This document shows, in pieces, positions 20,912 to 32,164 of a stretch of 64,000 nt of DNA. The DNA comes from Erigeron canadensis. Taxonomy: Eukaryota; Streptophyta; Magnoliopsida; Asterales; Asteraceae. Numbering within the stretch: the first letter of the stretch is position 1; every line of letters starts with the position of its first letter. The stretch is from assembly GCF_010389155.1 (NCBI RefSeq), contig NC_057769.1, positions 20,398,735-20,462,734 on the forward strand, in the 5' to 3' direction. A program made the position numbers and the translations under genes. Under the pieces are notes generated by a model that ran no database searches, was not told the origin of the DNA, and saw only the letters and a list, made by a program, of their open reading frames with translations.

Positions 20912-22496
20912 TCTTTGTGAACATGACTTGTCACAATTTTGGAATTTTGTCTCGCCTAACTTAACGAAGTTTGAGCTAGAAACGAATCAACATAACACGA
21001 CAAATTTATTTAGGTATTGATGTATCAGCCTTAGTTAAAATTCTTTCTTGTAATGTTATGTTTGCGGTCTACTTAACTGATAAAAACGTCCATATTGTTA
21101 TATAACAGATGAAAAAGATCTATCTTCCTAATAATCATCGTAACTTTATTCCATGAAGCATACACATGTATTTTACTCTTTCAGTTATAATACATTTGTA
21201 ACCCCTACATTGGTTTTAGTTGTACATTAGAAACATACACTGATACACGCATTGAATAATAATATAATATAGCTCTTTGGTTCTATCTGTGTTAAACTAC
21301 TACGGTTCTTCTGTCTTCTTCATCCATTGTGTATTAATAATAATATTGATTAATTATTATTTTGGGAATAATAATCAAGAAGACATTGGTAGTTAGAAGT
21401 GATTGGTGAATGGCAAATGCCGGTGGTGGTTTGTAGTACTGGTTAATGCCATTGGAAATTGTTTTGCGGTTTATACAGATTATGAATCACTCGTAATAAT
21501 AAGAGAAGAAAATATATGATAACCTATATAACATTTTATTAGAAGATAACACATTATAGTTTTCCATCTGTCCCGTTGTCTTGTACCATAACATCACCGG
21601 CTTATGTAAATTACAGACTCGTAAAATCAACATAAAAAAATACACTTTGGACGTTAGGATTTTGCCCCAACAATAATTATGCGTAGTTCAATGAAGTGAA
21701 GTCGTTCTATTGGTAGTAAAATGTTGTTCGATGCACTAATATTAGCAACACTAGTTTGAATCTAAGAAAAAAGATTTTTATACCAAATAAAGAAATTGAC
21801 TAAGACCTAGCTTCAAACTTACATTTACCGCAGACAGGTTTTGAATATGACCACATACAAATAAAAATCCCTTAATCATCGTCAATATCACAAGCACCAC
21901 CATCTGCGTACAAGTTGCTGCCGAACAACATCATTACCAAATGTCAACACCAAAACCGAAAGGTGAAACTAACAGCAGAGCCTAACACAGAAGAGGTAAA
22001 TATTTTAAGTCATTGATCTTTGATAATGTTTCGCAAAACAAATACCCACAGTTGGTTGCTACACAAAGTTCAGGCGTATTATTTGCTAATCTTAAAAACG
22101 TATATATGTAGCCCAAGAAAATGTATGTGAAGGACCTACTTCAAAAGTGAAAAACACAGTAAATCTTTTATCATTGAAGTGCATAAAGGCAAGGTAGCCG
22201 AAGATAAATCCTACTTCAGACAAAACCTGTACAGCTCACAAAAGTATGGACTCTTAACTCACCAGTGACAATGGGAAATTCAACTGAGGGAGGTGAAAAT
22301 CTCATCATAGTACAGCAAACTAGAATTACGAATCTATCCGATAGTTCCAATCCGGTCCATCTGTACACAACAATATCCAATCCAATTCATATAATCATAA
22401 AATAAGCATTTAAAAATTATGATTACTTTCTAAAATTGGAATGTCAGTTCTATATTTTTAGTTGGTTAAAATTATGGACTTACATCGAAAGCAAAT
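20912..22496. other. Intergenic; 3' flank of the CCDC174-like gene
   Basis: AT-rich with no coding frame. On the minus strand a GTAAGT donor lies just after the stop codon (about 22,485) and a plausible TACAG acceptor lies at about 22,361, so a 3' UTR intron is possible. Near 21,315-21,390 a short stem GTCTTCTT/AAGAAGAC encloses AATAATAAT runs. Confidence 0.4.
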
Positions 22497-25400
22497 TCAT
22501 GTGTTGTTCCCTTCTTTAGATTGACCTTTCAATTTCTCCAGTTGTTTCTTCAAATATGCACGTTTTAACTTCTCTCGGCGCACGGCCACCTGTTCTTGCC
22601 TGCAAATCTTCAGTTCAGATGCTTTTTCCCGTGCATGGTTCACTTCTTCATGAACTTCCCTGGAATAATAAGGTTATTAAAAAAAATAAATTACCAACAA
22701 CAATTAAGGATCAGACAAGCACTATTTGTAGACACTGAATTCAAACTTTCTACTTGCCGACAATAGGTCATAGCTACCAAAACAACAAGACTGCAAAATC
22801 ATCCAATCTTGCGATGATGAATACATGGGCCACCTAGGTATGATTTAATTATTCCAGCCAAACAGTTACAAAGAAAAACTCCAAAAATTCAACATAATAT
22901 AATTGATGAGGTGTCAACATATTGTAGGTTACACAAAACTCTGTGCAATATAACTATGATCTTTTTTAGAGTAAATTTCATATATATCCAACTTAATTTG
23001 AAACGAGTTTTGTCCACCCGGGCGTTGCCCCGGCGAAATTATGTATGATAGCGTGTAAAGTTATAATGTGTTCTCATAAACGTTGTATCGATAATACGAT
23101 ATAATGTATTACGAACGTAACGCGAAGCAATATGACAATGACAATAACAAGAATGACACATGTGCATTGCCACGGTAGACATAACATCTATTGTATATCA
23201 TAATATGTAAAATCATAATGTGTTTCTGAAAAAATTATATCGGTAATAATAATATAGTGTGTTATGATTATAAAGTGTATAGATAATAAAGATAGGTATT
23301 ACACTAAGAGATCAGTGGTTGCTATACAAAAGATCATTAAATCGACTGTCAGGTGGAGACTTGCATCGCTGAAATTCAAGAATACTCCTAATGTAGTAAC
23401 ACTGTTGGAAGCATGGGACATCCCTAGGAATACCTTTCTCCAAATTGAAGCAGCTTAGCTATAGATTGAGTTACTATATAGTCGTTATTTTGTAACTCTA
23501 GTTGTGGTTGTTTACTTGTTTATTGCTTGTTAACACTTGTATGGCCTGTCATACTTGTGAACTGATTTGGTATTCTGCCAAATCACTTGTACTTTATTGT
23601 TTGGGTTTTGTGATATAATATACTCACCGGGATAATCCCATTACCCAAAAAAAGATAGGTATGACAATACTAAAATGACAGCAAATTCTTAATCGAAAAT
23701 AGAAATGAATAATTGCATATATAACAATGATAAAATTTACAAATAAATTATAAAACAATAATAAAAGAATAAATGCATATAATACTCAAAGAAAAAAAAA
23801 AAGACTAAATCTACCAGGCCCAAAATTTAAGAATTTGAAATTAGCTAGGCCCATTTCTTTCTTTTTACAACAAAGAATAGCCCAAAATTTTAGGAGCCAA
23901 CCTATTACTGTAGTTTGCACACAAATTCATGCATTTGATTTTAATATATATACTTAAAATATCAAATATCGCATGGCTAAAGTTTACACATATCATATAT
24001 GTCCAAATAACCATGTTATACCCTTTATTCATCTTTCTCTATTCGAACTCTCATGTTCACCTTTTCCATGTTATCAAATTCAAGTAGACCAATCTAGTCA
24101 ACACAATTATTTCTTCAAATAATGCTTACTAATCTTATTATGCTTTTTCTTCCTCCAATTAAATTTAAAAAGAATTTTTACGTTTAAAATAATTATTAAA
24201 GAAATGGAAGTATGGAACAGACATAAAAAAAAGCATCACTAAATCACATAGACTAAACAAAAAGGGAAGGTATATCATACTGTTTGACTAAAAGAAACAT
24301 AAATAAACATATTTCGCAGAATATAAACTGTGAAAGAGAAGAATATATTAAGAAGAATGAGGAGTCATAGATTCAGAACTAATGAAGTTATAAGGAAGGG
24401 ACTGGACCAAATTGAGAGGTATATATGCCCTTTAATATCCATAAATCAGTGATCTGATACCCAGTAGTTAACCGTGATGGGATGAACTTCTTGACTAGAG
24501 TTCAAGCAAAGAACATCATAGTCAAAGATAGGTACAAGTTGACTTCATTAGTTCATTGTGCAAATAATAAATTTAAGAAACCATTTAGGGGACAAGGACT
24601 AATATGAATAGAAGCATTCATACTTCAGCTGATCTAAACAAAGCTCATTTCCATGTTTATATGTATTTGATATGTGGATGATTGATGAGACAATCAGGAA
24701 GGAAAAGAAGTAAAGTGGTATGAAAGTCGATTAAAGAATAATGGGTGAGTTTAGAGTTTGAATAATTATTTGGGTATATATCTGCCATTACGTAGAGTGT
24801 ATATAAACGATCTTATGCAGTTTAATAAAGATATATATGAACTACACTGTTTTTAAGGTTTCACGCAACTTTTATGTCATTTTACAACTTTCAACCAGAA
24901 TGGCCTAAACGGCCTCTGCATATATTAACCCTTTAATATTTATTGACAAAATCTAGCAACAGAAGCATTTTCTTGATCACAAAAATTTCTTAAAGCTGTT
25001 GCAATCCCCACTAGCTGTTTAATGATATAAATCAAATATAAACTGCGCAATTACCTTACAAAACGTTTGTGCTCGTCATTGTCTACTGTTCCAGCTGCCC
25101 TGCCGAGTCCCATAGCTCTTGCATCAGGCAACACGGGCTCATCATCCTTATCAGAATCTCGTTCTGCCACTTTAGTGAAAAACATATCATGTCCTTGAGG
25201 TTGATGTGATTCCTCTTTTGTAACACTTTTACTGAAAAAATCTACACAATATTTCTCTTTATCTTCCTCATCGGATAACTCTCCCCTTGCCAGCTTTTCA
25301 TACAACTCCGCTTTCTTCTCTAAGGCAGCATAACTGGCTGAACCATCTTTAACTGCTTTCATCTCGAGCTTATCCCTGAAATTTTATTAAAAACTATCAT

Positions 25401-27330
25401 GAGAAAAACAATAGATTATCTTTCAACCTAGATACAAGCATAAAAAGAAGTGTTATCATTAACACTGAAAAGAACTTTCAAGCCATCTTATACACTTAGA
25501 GCATTAGAGTTCAATTTCTAGGTGTCAAAGTTAAAAACTTGATTACAGGTTCCATTAAGAAGTAATTCAGACCCATTAATAAAAAGTCAGAACTCAGAAG
25601 AGAAACTGGTTTTGAATTTTGACAGCTCCAATGGTTGGAACCAGACATTCAGAAGAGAAGATTCCATCTACTGTGATCATAAGATCAAGAACAAGTTGAT
25701 AAAGTGATATCGTTTAGATGACTTTGATCAGTACTTACAAGTTCACCAAGAAACTAAACGACAGGTGCCCACTAACCCCCTTGGCCCAATAGCATATATA
25801 TAACTCTAGACCGAGAACACAACTACCATCACAGCAAACCAGAAAATGGTAACACTTTCCTTTCAACTTACAAGGGTGAAATCATTGCACATGTTTTTGA
25901 CCTTTGTAACCTTGCAGAAGCTTAAAGGAACTAAAAGGTACAACACATGGTCGAATAGTTGATTCTAAAATCACTTCCACATTTTTTTGCATATTCAAGC
26001 AGATAATTGTATCAAATTATCAACACATTTCCAAGCGCTTCGAATACATCGTGAAGCCTTGACATTTGAAAAAATCAAATGCTCACGCTTTGGATTTACA
26101 CACATCACATTGATATGACATATGTAGAAAATTAATCTTGAAAAATATTTGTTTCTACAATGGAGAAAAAATATTCTCCATAAAATTAACCTGATATGTT
26201 GTAGCTGTTATATGTTAATAAACATGGTTCGAAGCAGAAAACAAGTCCTCTGCCACAATTTAATCTATTTAAGTGAAGAACTTCTAATAACTCTGGTCAA
26301 AACCAGATGATAGTCTTGAAATTATTATGCAACCATTTCAATTTAGCTCCTTTGTCGTCATGCCTAATTAATTATTGTCAGTTCTTCAAGTAATAGCCTA
26401 ATTTCTTCAAACTCTGCAATATTAAAAAATTCACCGACATGTACTGTAATCTTCAATGCTTATCAGGTCCTGCCTTAGATTATGTTATATTGGTGCTCGG
26501 GAAATGGAAATTGGCCCTATAGTAACATCCAAGTGCAGCATGTACCCCCTATGATATTGTGACTTCTAGTTCAATCAGCTTAGAGAGAATGTTTTGGGTA
26601 AGGTCGGGTCTTTAACTTATATCATGCCTTGGAATTGATCTTTTAGAAAACCTAAGCAGCATTTGCATGACATAATCTTACCTGTGTAATGTTATACCCA
26701 ACTTTCAAACGACCCAAATTAATTCATTAAACATGAATAAAACTGAAACACAAACATATATTGACACAAAAATGACCATTAATATAAATCATAAAAATCC
26801 AACCATAAATATTTTTACTCTCAAAACTAGATAGCAATAAGTTAAGATAAATTTGCAGAGATACCTAATGCAATGATTACACATTCATAATGCTATTTTC
26901 ATTTTCTATCGCCGAACATAGGGAGTAAGTCTTTAACTAAATTTGCAAGTTGTGTACTAATAATGAAATTCCAACACATGTCATCTAAAGTTTTAAACTA
27001 AACACCCTTTAACAAAATTAAATACGATTTAAGGGATGGGTTTTCGTACTTATGAGCACGAGCATCGACACCGGAATTCTTGGCAGAGAACGTATCATAG
27101 GGAACGATCTTCTTTTTCGCACGATGGAGATTAAGTTGATCACTATTATCATTATTAACTTTGGCATCTTGTTGGGACTGATAAAGTTGTGCTTTGAGTT
27201 CAAGGATTGAAGAGGGACCAACACCGGAAATTGCACGGTGCTTTTTAGGCATAATTGATGATTCTGTTAGCCATCCTAATGATTCAACCACCACTCGCTT
27301 TTTCTGACCTCCATCTTCTTCCGTTGTCAT
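22497..27330 (-). CDS. CCDC174-like (DUF4078) coiled-coil nuclear protein, three exons
   Basis: Exons 27,330-27,050, 25,375-25,055 and 22,659-22,497 (765 nt, 254 aa plus stop). Both introns have GT..AG ends and keep frame (AA|G and AG|G codons). Start chosen at MTTEEDGGQ because the region after it is charged and conserved-looking; an in-frame upstream ATG at 27,372 is possible. Order: VVESLGWLTESSIMPKKHR, SSILELKAQLYQSQ (the ASSLVDLKAEL-like start of CCDC174), the SAKNSGVDARAHKDK block, a coiled coil with LYEKLARGELSDEED and VDFFSK, then KRFVREVHEEVNHAREKA and a basic coiled-coil end (RREKLKRAYLKKQLEKLK). Human CCDC174 is a nuclear protein linked to the splicing/exon-junction machinery; the plant role is inferred. 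It is shorter than the animal protein but appears intact. Confidence 0.9.
23004..23299 (-). mobile_element. Helitron 3' end in intron 2
   Basis: On the minus strand it has a hairpin CCGGGGCAACGCCCGG followed by TGGACAAAACTCG, a Helitron-like 3' terminus with CTAG changed to CTCG. The element extends to the right for an unknown length and is interrupted by a LINE insertion at 23,300. Confidence 0.5.
23300..23654 (+). mobile_element. 5'-truncated LINE tail with target-site duplication
   Basis: It is flanked by AAAGATAGGTAT at 23,288-23,299 and 23,651-23,662. The first 159 bases encode the last residues of a LINE ORF2 (VAIQKIIKSTVRWRLASLKFKNTPNV...), then a 3' UTR and A-run. A recent-looking short L1-type insertion in the direction opposite to the host gene. 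Confidence 0.85.
25376..27049 (-). other. Intron 1 of the CCDC174-like gene
   Basis: 1,674 bases, GTACGA..TTTCAG. I see no gene or clear element in it. Confidence 0.85.
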
Positions 27331-27410
27331 CTCGTGGCTATTTCGTTGGATGGGTTTGTTTGAAATGAACAAGTGTTTGTGTGTGATTTTAATTGATTGA
27401 TTCAGAATGG

Positions 27411-27420
27411 GTTAGGGTTT
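27411..27420 (-). promoter_or_regulatory. Telo-box upstream of the CCDC174-like gene
   Basis: On the minus strand AAACCCTAAC lies about 80 bases upstream of the ATG. Such boxes are common near starts of plant genes for ribosome, splicing and translation functions. Confidence 0.6.
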
Positions 27421-27851
27421 AAAACCCCTCTTCTCCTTTATTTTTTTCTCCCCCTTTATTTTTTTTCTCCCCCTTTGCATAGCTTAGCGTACCTTGTTAA
27501 TCTTTATACTCCTTTCCCGGTCACTACCAATACTAACTAATACAGTGCCCCATCAGCGTCACATCAACAAAATCTCTTTTCAATACATTTTCTTCAATTC
27601 ACACCCAATACATCCTATACTAACCAATACACTCCAACATATTTATTTTCAAACTTTTAATAAATAAAACCACAAATATAATTTATAAAATAAACACAAA
27701 TATTATATTTTACACTTTTAGTCCCCCAATGTTCGAATTCAAAAAATTTACACTTTTAGTCCCTCAAACGGCTAAATAATTCAAAACATTTACACTTTTA
27801 GTCCCTATGTCACTCTATATAAAACAACTTTTTTCAACTCATTCTTTCAAA

Positions 27852-28217
27852 ATGGCGAAACAAATGTGGACTGAATCCGAAGATCTTTTATTATGCAAGT
27901 GTTGGATAGAAGGATGTGAAATGCACTTCCCAACCCAACAAACTGTTTGGACCAACATATCAGAAAGATTCAACAGTCTCACAACTGAAGGTCCACGGAT
28001 CATATCTCAACTACTCAGTCGCTTCAAAAAAATTCGCAATGAATGTAAGGAGCTTGAGGCAATCTATATAAGGCTGAAGGCAGAAAGGATGACCTTATCT
28101 GATGAGTTGTTCTCTGCAACGGCGCATTAGGAGTACCGCGAGAATTATGGGAGGGGCTTCTGTTACGAGCAATGCTTCATGGAGCTTATCATGGTTTCCT
28201 ACTTTCGAAACGTTTAA
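27852..28217 (+). pseudogene. Small Myb/SANT-like (NAM-associated type) protein with in-frame TAG
   Basis: A TATA box (CTATATAAAA) at about 27,812 places the start at MAKQMWTESEDLLLCKCW. This is the N-terminal WT..ED..L...W pattern of the Myb/SANT-like proteins of plant transposons and of NAM-associated proteins. TAG at 28,128-28,130 ends the frame at 92 residues, but the same frame stays open for 28 more codons (EYRENYGRGFCYEQCF), which match the usual C-terminal 'Y...GKGF..EHCW' pattern. So the TAG is probably a nonsense mutation from CAG. DNA binding is expected of the family. Confidence 0.55.
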
Positions 28218-28453
28218 TTAAGTGTATTTTAGTCTTTTAATTAAGTGTGTTCTAATGTGTCTATTTCTTATGTGTCTGTTGGTAATGTGTTTGTGTAACG
28301 TTATTTGAATAAATAAAATATTATATTTAAATATATAAAATTCTAAAATACCGATTTATTAATAAAAACGAGTACAACACATAAAATAAAAAGCATTACA
28401 AACTTATCATGTCTTAGAGCAATTTAACAACGGAATTTATTCATTGATTTCTC

Positions 28454-28756
28454 CTATATGATCATATGCTTCAAGGTTATGATCGCAGAAGCAAGTTGTT
28501 CCATAGCAATTTCAATCTTATCGATCTTCCCAGGCAAATAAGTAAAGTGCTGACACTCAAGTTCAGTATAATGCCCGGGTTGTATGTAGGTTATTTGTTG
28601 TTGACACCATTCCTTCTTCGCTTTTAGTTTGAGACCAACTTCAAGCATTTCCTCTTTGAACCTTTGGTGGTTGACGATATCAGCCATGATACGCTCATGC
28701 ACTTGATCGATGGTCATTGGTGGTTTTCGGTAAGGGGCATTTGATGAGGAAGCCAT
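28454..28756 (-). CDS. Small coiled-coil protein of unknown function
   Basis: 100 residues starting MASSSNAPYRKPPMTIDQ; the start follows a TATATATA box at about 28,800 on the minus strand. It is mostly helical (HERIMADIVNHQRFKEEMLE). It resembles its divergent neighbour at 29,037: both begin MASSS, then P-T-D, R-I-M-x-D, and a C-x-Q-x-I segment. I do not recognise the family. It reads against the flanking small genes. Confidence 0.45.
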   Translation of the reverse strand: MASSSNAPYRKPPMTIDQVHERIMADIVNHQRFKEEMLEVGLKLKAKKEWCQQQITYIQPGHYTELECQHFTYLPGKIDKIEIAMEQLASAIITLKHMII

Positions 28757-29036
28757 ATTAAAAGTTTGTGTGTTGATCAAAATTGTTTGATCAATGCCAG
28801 TATATATAGAAACAAAAAGACGCTCCTCTAACGTTCAAAATTCTAAATTCAAAATTCAAAATATTTACGCTTATAGTCCCTCAAACAGCCAAATAATTCA
28901 AATACATTTATACTTTTAGTCCCTGAACGGCTAGCCTGGATTGTCACTCTATAAATACCAACCCAGAGTACAATTCAGTTTCATTACCATTGAAACTTTC
29001 ATTTTTCTACAAATACAATTCACTCTTTTTAACCAA

Positions 29037-29492
29037 ATGGCGTCCTCATCATCATCATCTAAAAAGAATGTTCACCGACCTCGTCCGACCGAAGATGAGA
29101 TCAAAAAAAGAATCATGGATGATGTCAAAGTGGACACACTACTTCAAACTGAAATCTCTAGGGTCATGGGTTCCTTGCGGGAGAAAAGACGAAGATGCGA
29201 GCAAATGATTGAGGCAATACAAACATCAGGCCGCAAGGTCTCAAACCACGAAGAACATTATTCTTCGTTTCTGCAACAAGAGATCAAGCAGGTCTAGAGC
29301 GTGGTCGATGATGTTTTTAAGGCCGGTCACACGTTAACCGACCAATGCACTTGGGCCGAATCATGCCACGACAATTGCGGAGAAGACAAAACGACGTGGG
29401 AAGTCAAGTGCCCGCAACATGACAAATGGTGGGCAAATGAAACCGCTTATCGTGGTTTAGGAAAAATGTCAATTAAAGATGATGACGAGTAA
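29037..29492 (+). pseudogene. Small coiled-coil/Cys-rich protein with in-frame TAG
   Basis: The start MASSSSSSKKNVHRP follows a TATA box (CTATAAATA) at about 28,949. The N-terminal half is helical (DEIKKRIMDDVKVDTLLQTE). TAG at 29,295-29,297 interrupts it, and the same frame continues to 29,492 with a Cys/His/Trp-rich part (CTWAESCHDNCGE, CPQHDKWW) and an acidic end. It is related to the 28,454-28,756 protein, which lacks the Cys-rich half. A CAG-to-TAG change would explain the stop. Function unknown. Confidence 0.5.
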
Positions 29493-29801
29493 TCGTATCG
29501 TAATGTATTTCGTGTTTTAATTGTGTTTTTTTAAATATGTAATGTGTTTGTTTTAATAAAGTAATGTGTTTGTTTAAAAGGTTATTTGAATTAACAAATA
29601 TTAAATTCAAAAAAAAAAAAAATTTAACCCAACTATACACAAAATAAATAAAAAAACAAAACAAAACAACATCAACTTCCGTATTGCCCACCACGAACCC
29701 ATCCAATACGCAGCCCAATACGAACCAATACGGTTCACACCTAATGGTGTTCACCGTATTGGTTGTTGAATACGGCCTCAATACTAGCACATAAGGGGTG
29801 C

Positions 29802-30077
29802 TCTTATAAAAATTATTCACCTTCCACAAATTAAAAATGTTACTCAATTGTTATATATGAAAAATAAACAGTCACTATAGAAATATAAATTATCAAATTT
29901 GGCCTTAATGAATTAATACCCTAAACAACTATTTTAAAAATTAACACTTTAAATCTTTTACATCAGCTTACGCCTCTTGACACCACCACCAGTCCACCAC
30001 CAAAAATAATACCGTCACTGAAACCACTAGACCCTCAACCTCGCCACCACCGCCGCATTGTACGAGTACCGTGCTCG
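29802..30077 (+). mobile_element. Small Helitron, family A copy 1
   Basis: The 3' end has CCACCGCCGCATTGTACGAG followed by TACCGTGCTCG; body phrases ('ggccttaatgaattaat', 'accaccaccgccgcattg') recur at 56.6 and 63.3 kb. The 5' tip near 29,802 (TCTTATAAAAATTATTCACC) is less certain. Confidence 0.6.
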
Positions 30078-30600
30078 TCATATATAAAACAAAAGTCGCT
30101 TTCTAAAACATCTCTAAAACAAATCTTATGTGGCATGGTAAAAACCCTTTCATTCACCTATTTCCATTAAATAATTATATTTATGACGTCATAAATAGAT
30201 TGAAATATTTTTCCAATTATATATAATATTAAAAGGAATGGATGGATGAATAGTAACTCGAGTGCGTGTCTAGTTACTATTCGTTTACGTAACAGCCCAT
30301 AATATTATTTGAATTTTGTCACATGGTATTTCATTCTTGCTTTTGATTACGCGTTACTTATTATTTTTTTAAGTAGTTTCTATTCTTTTGGCTTTTCAAA
30401 AAATATATTGTAACCTTTTTATCGCAATATCTCGTATCATTACCATTATTCGGATTTTGACACATCGTATCTCATTCAAGCTTCTATTACAGGTTACTTC
30501 TTAATTTTGGGCAAACTTTTTTTTTTCTCGTTTAGGTTTCCAAACATTATATTGCAACTTTTATGGTCATATCCCTTACCGTTATCTACCCTACTTGTTT
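30078..30600. other. No gene seen; AT-rich repeat-like sequence
   Basis: It contains phrases repeated within itself ('attttg.cacatggtatttcattc' and 'cgcgttactta'), suggesting old repeat DNA, but no boundaries or coding frame. Confidence 0.35.
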
Positions 30601-31600
30601 TTTTTTTTAACAGCAATATTTTATGTATTAACAAAAACTTCGGCTAGATACCCAAGTTAAAAAATATTACATCTAATGTTTAGGACTTATGCGTCATAAT
30701 GACCACGATAACTTAATCTTAATAACCGAGAAGACAGCCATAAAAAAGATAAAGAAATAATCGAGTTAAAAACGTCTTCACTAGTTTCCACCTCATTCTC
30801 AAATTCGATGTTGTTTCGATGCTTCCACAAAGTCCACCACCAAATAAAAAAGATCGCCTCAATTACCATCTTGAACTTGGAAGTTGCATGGAATGAAGAT
30901 AGCTATTCTAGCATCTCAAAAGGACCGGCCAAGGGGATATCAAGTTGTAACCATGCCTTCACACGACCCCATAATACTCTAGCAAACTCACATGAACTAA
31001 ACAAGCGCAAAGTAAAATCCAAACCTGAAGGGCATACCGCGCATCTAACCGTTGAAACATCTATACCACGTGCAAAGAGATTCATCCTTGTAGGAATAGC
31101 ATCTCTTAGAAGTCGCCAAACAGAAACATTTATCTTCTTAGAGACATAAGAATTCCATCTAGTAGAACTGTGAGAACATATGAGTAATGTTTTGTCAATG
31201 AAGAGCCGCAAGTTTTTGACCGTAAATTGGATTGTTCCGTCCAAATCCCAACTCCAACTATCTTGTTTGCTTGATAACTTAGTCCCTTCAATGATCTGGC
31301 ACAATTCATAAAATTGGTTATGTTCATGTCCACTTCTTAACGGTCTTCGTCACTCCCATACCCATTAATCATTGACACAACGTTGAGCAGGAGTGCAAGT
31401 TGGTAGCTTATCTAGAGCAAAAACACGAGGGAATCTAGTTGCTAGATTTTGGTTGGTGACCCATAACTCTTTCCAAAAGCTGATAGTGTTTCCGTCACCT
31501 ACCTTGCGCTAACCGAGTTGGAAAGAGATATTGCAATGAACCAAGCCAAAAGCTTTACAAATTTTTGACCAGACACCTAGTACAAATTTTTGTACTTGGT
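30601..31600 (-). mobile_element. 5'-truncated L1 LINE with ORF2 C-terminus
   Basis: On the minus strand: GDGNTISFWKELWVTNQ (connection region), then YVSKKINVSVWRLLRDAIPT and NLFARGID...RCAVCPSG (zf-RVT domain), the IWWWTLWKHRNN end block and a T-run on the plus strand at 30,598-30,612 marking its A-tail. It is the same lineage as the LINE at 13.75 kb. TACTTG on both sides may be a short target duplication. Confidence 0.8.
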
Positions 31601-31958
31601 TTTTGCACACTTTTTTCTTTAAGTTTTTCAACTAAAATAATGAAAATTTCATTCAACTTTTTTCTTTACATTTTTTTATTTTTGGTTTACTGTATATATT
31701 AAATATATGCATTCATAAATAATTTTTTAGATTCGTTGGTATTGCTTTAAAAAATATCTATTTTATATGCCAAAAGTTTTAAGTTAATATACATAGCGAC
31801 ACTTCATAAATAACAAAATGTAATCACAATAATTGTATATTCGATACAAACTTATCAATCACATAATTACTTTTATTAAACAGTTGGAGGTTCAACACAA
31901 GTACACTAAAACAATAAAACCATTCAAAACAAAAATTGAAGCCCCGCAACGTAACTAG
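31601..31958 (+). mobile_element. Helitron 3' end
   Basis: The 3' terminus GAAGCCCCGCAACGTAACTAG ends at 31,958 and is followed by T. The element body to the left is AT-rich; the start is not resolved. Confidence 0.5.
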
Positions 31959-32164
31959 TTATTGACATGGACATTGATATATATAAGGCTGTCCGACACC
32001 TAAGCTTAGGCGTGGAACCCCTCACATACAGATTTTTTAATATTTCTTGATTAATGAATAAATTCTTGGGTCCCCATGAACTTTATGGATTAAAAAAACA
32101 ATATGTGAGTATCCTATACCTAAGCTTAGTTACCTAACAGCCTTATATTCCCATCCCCTATATA
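31959..32164. other. No gene seen
   Basis: It contains two copies of 'cctaagctta' phrases and otherwise AT-rich sequence. Confidence 0.4.

Larger units (their letters stand above)
22660..25054 (-). other. Intron 2 of the CCDC174-like gene
   Basis: 2,395 bases, GTAATT..CCAG. It contains a Helitron tip at 23,004 and a 5'-truncated LINE at 23,300-23,654. The rest is AT-rich with no coding signal. Confidence 0.85.
27527..29790. mobile_element. Candidate non-autonomous DNA transposon carrying three small genes
   Basis: Several copies of CCAATAC or its complement cluster at both edges (27,527-27,640 and 29,680-29,785), as subterminal repeats do in DNA transposons. Two ~90 bp promoter-like blocks with 'acttttagtccct' are repeated inside (27,715-27,825; 28,858-28,955). 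No convincing terminal inverted repeat or target duplication was found, so borders are provisional. Confidence 0.35.

Noticed and set aside
29473..29847. 124-residue hydrophobic minus-strand frame
   Set aside because: AT-rich composition, covers a poly(A)-like run and the end of a plus-strand gene; no motif.
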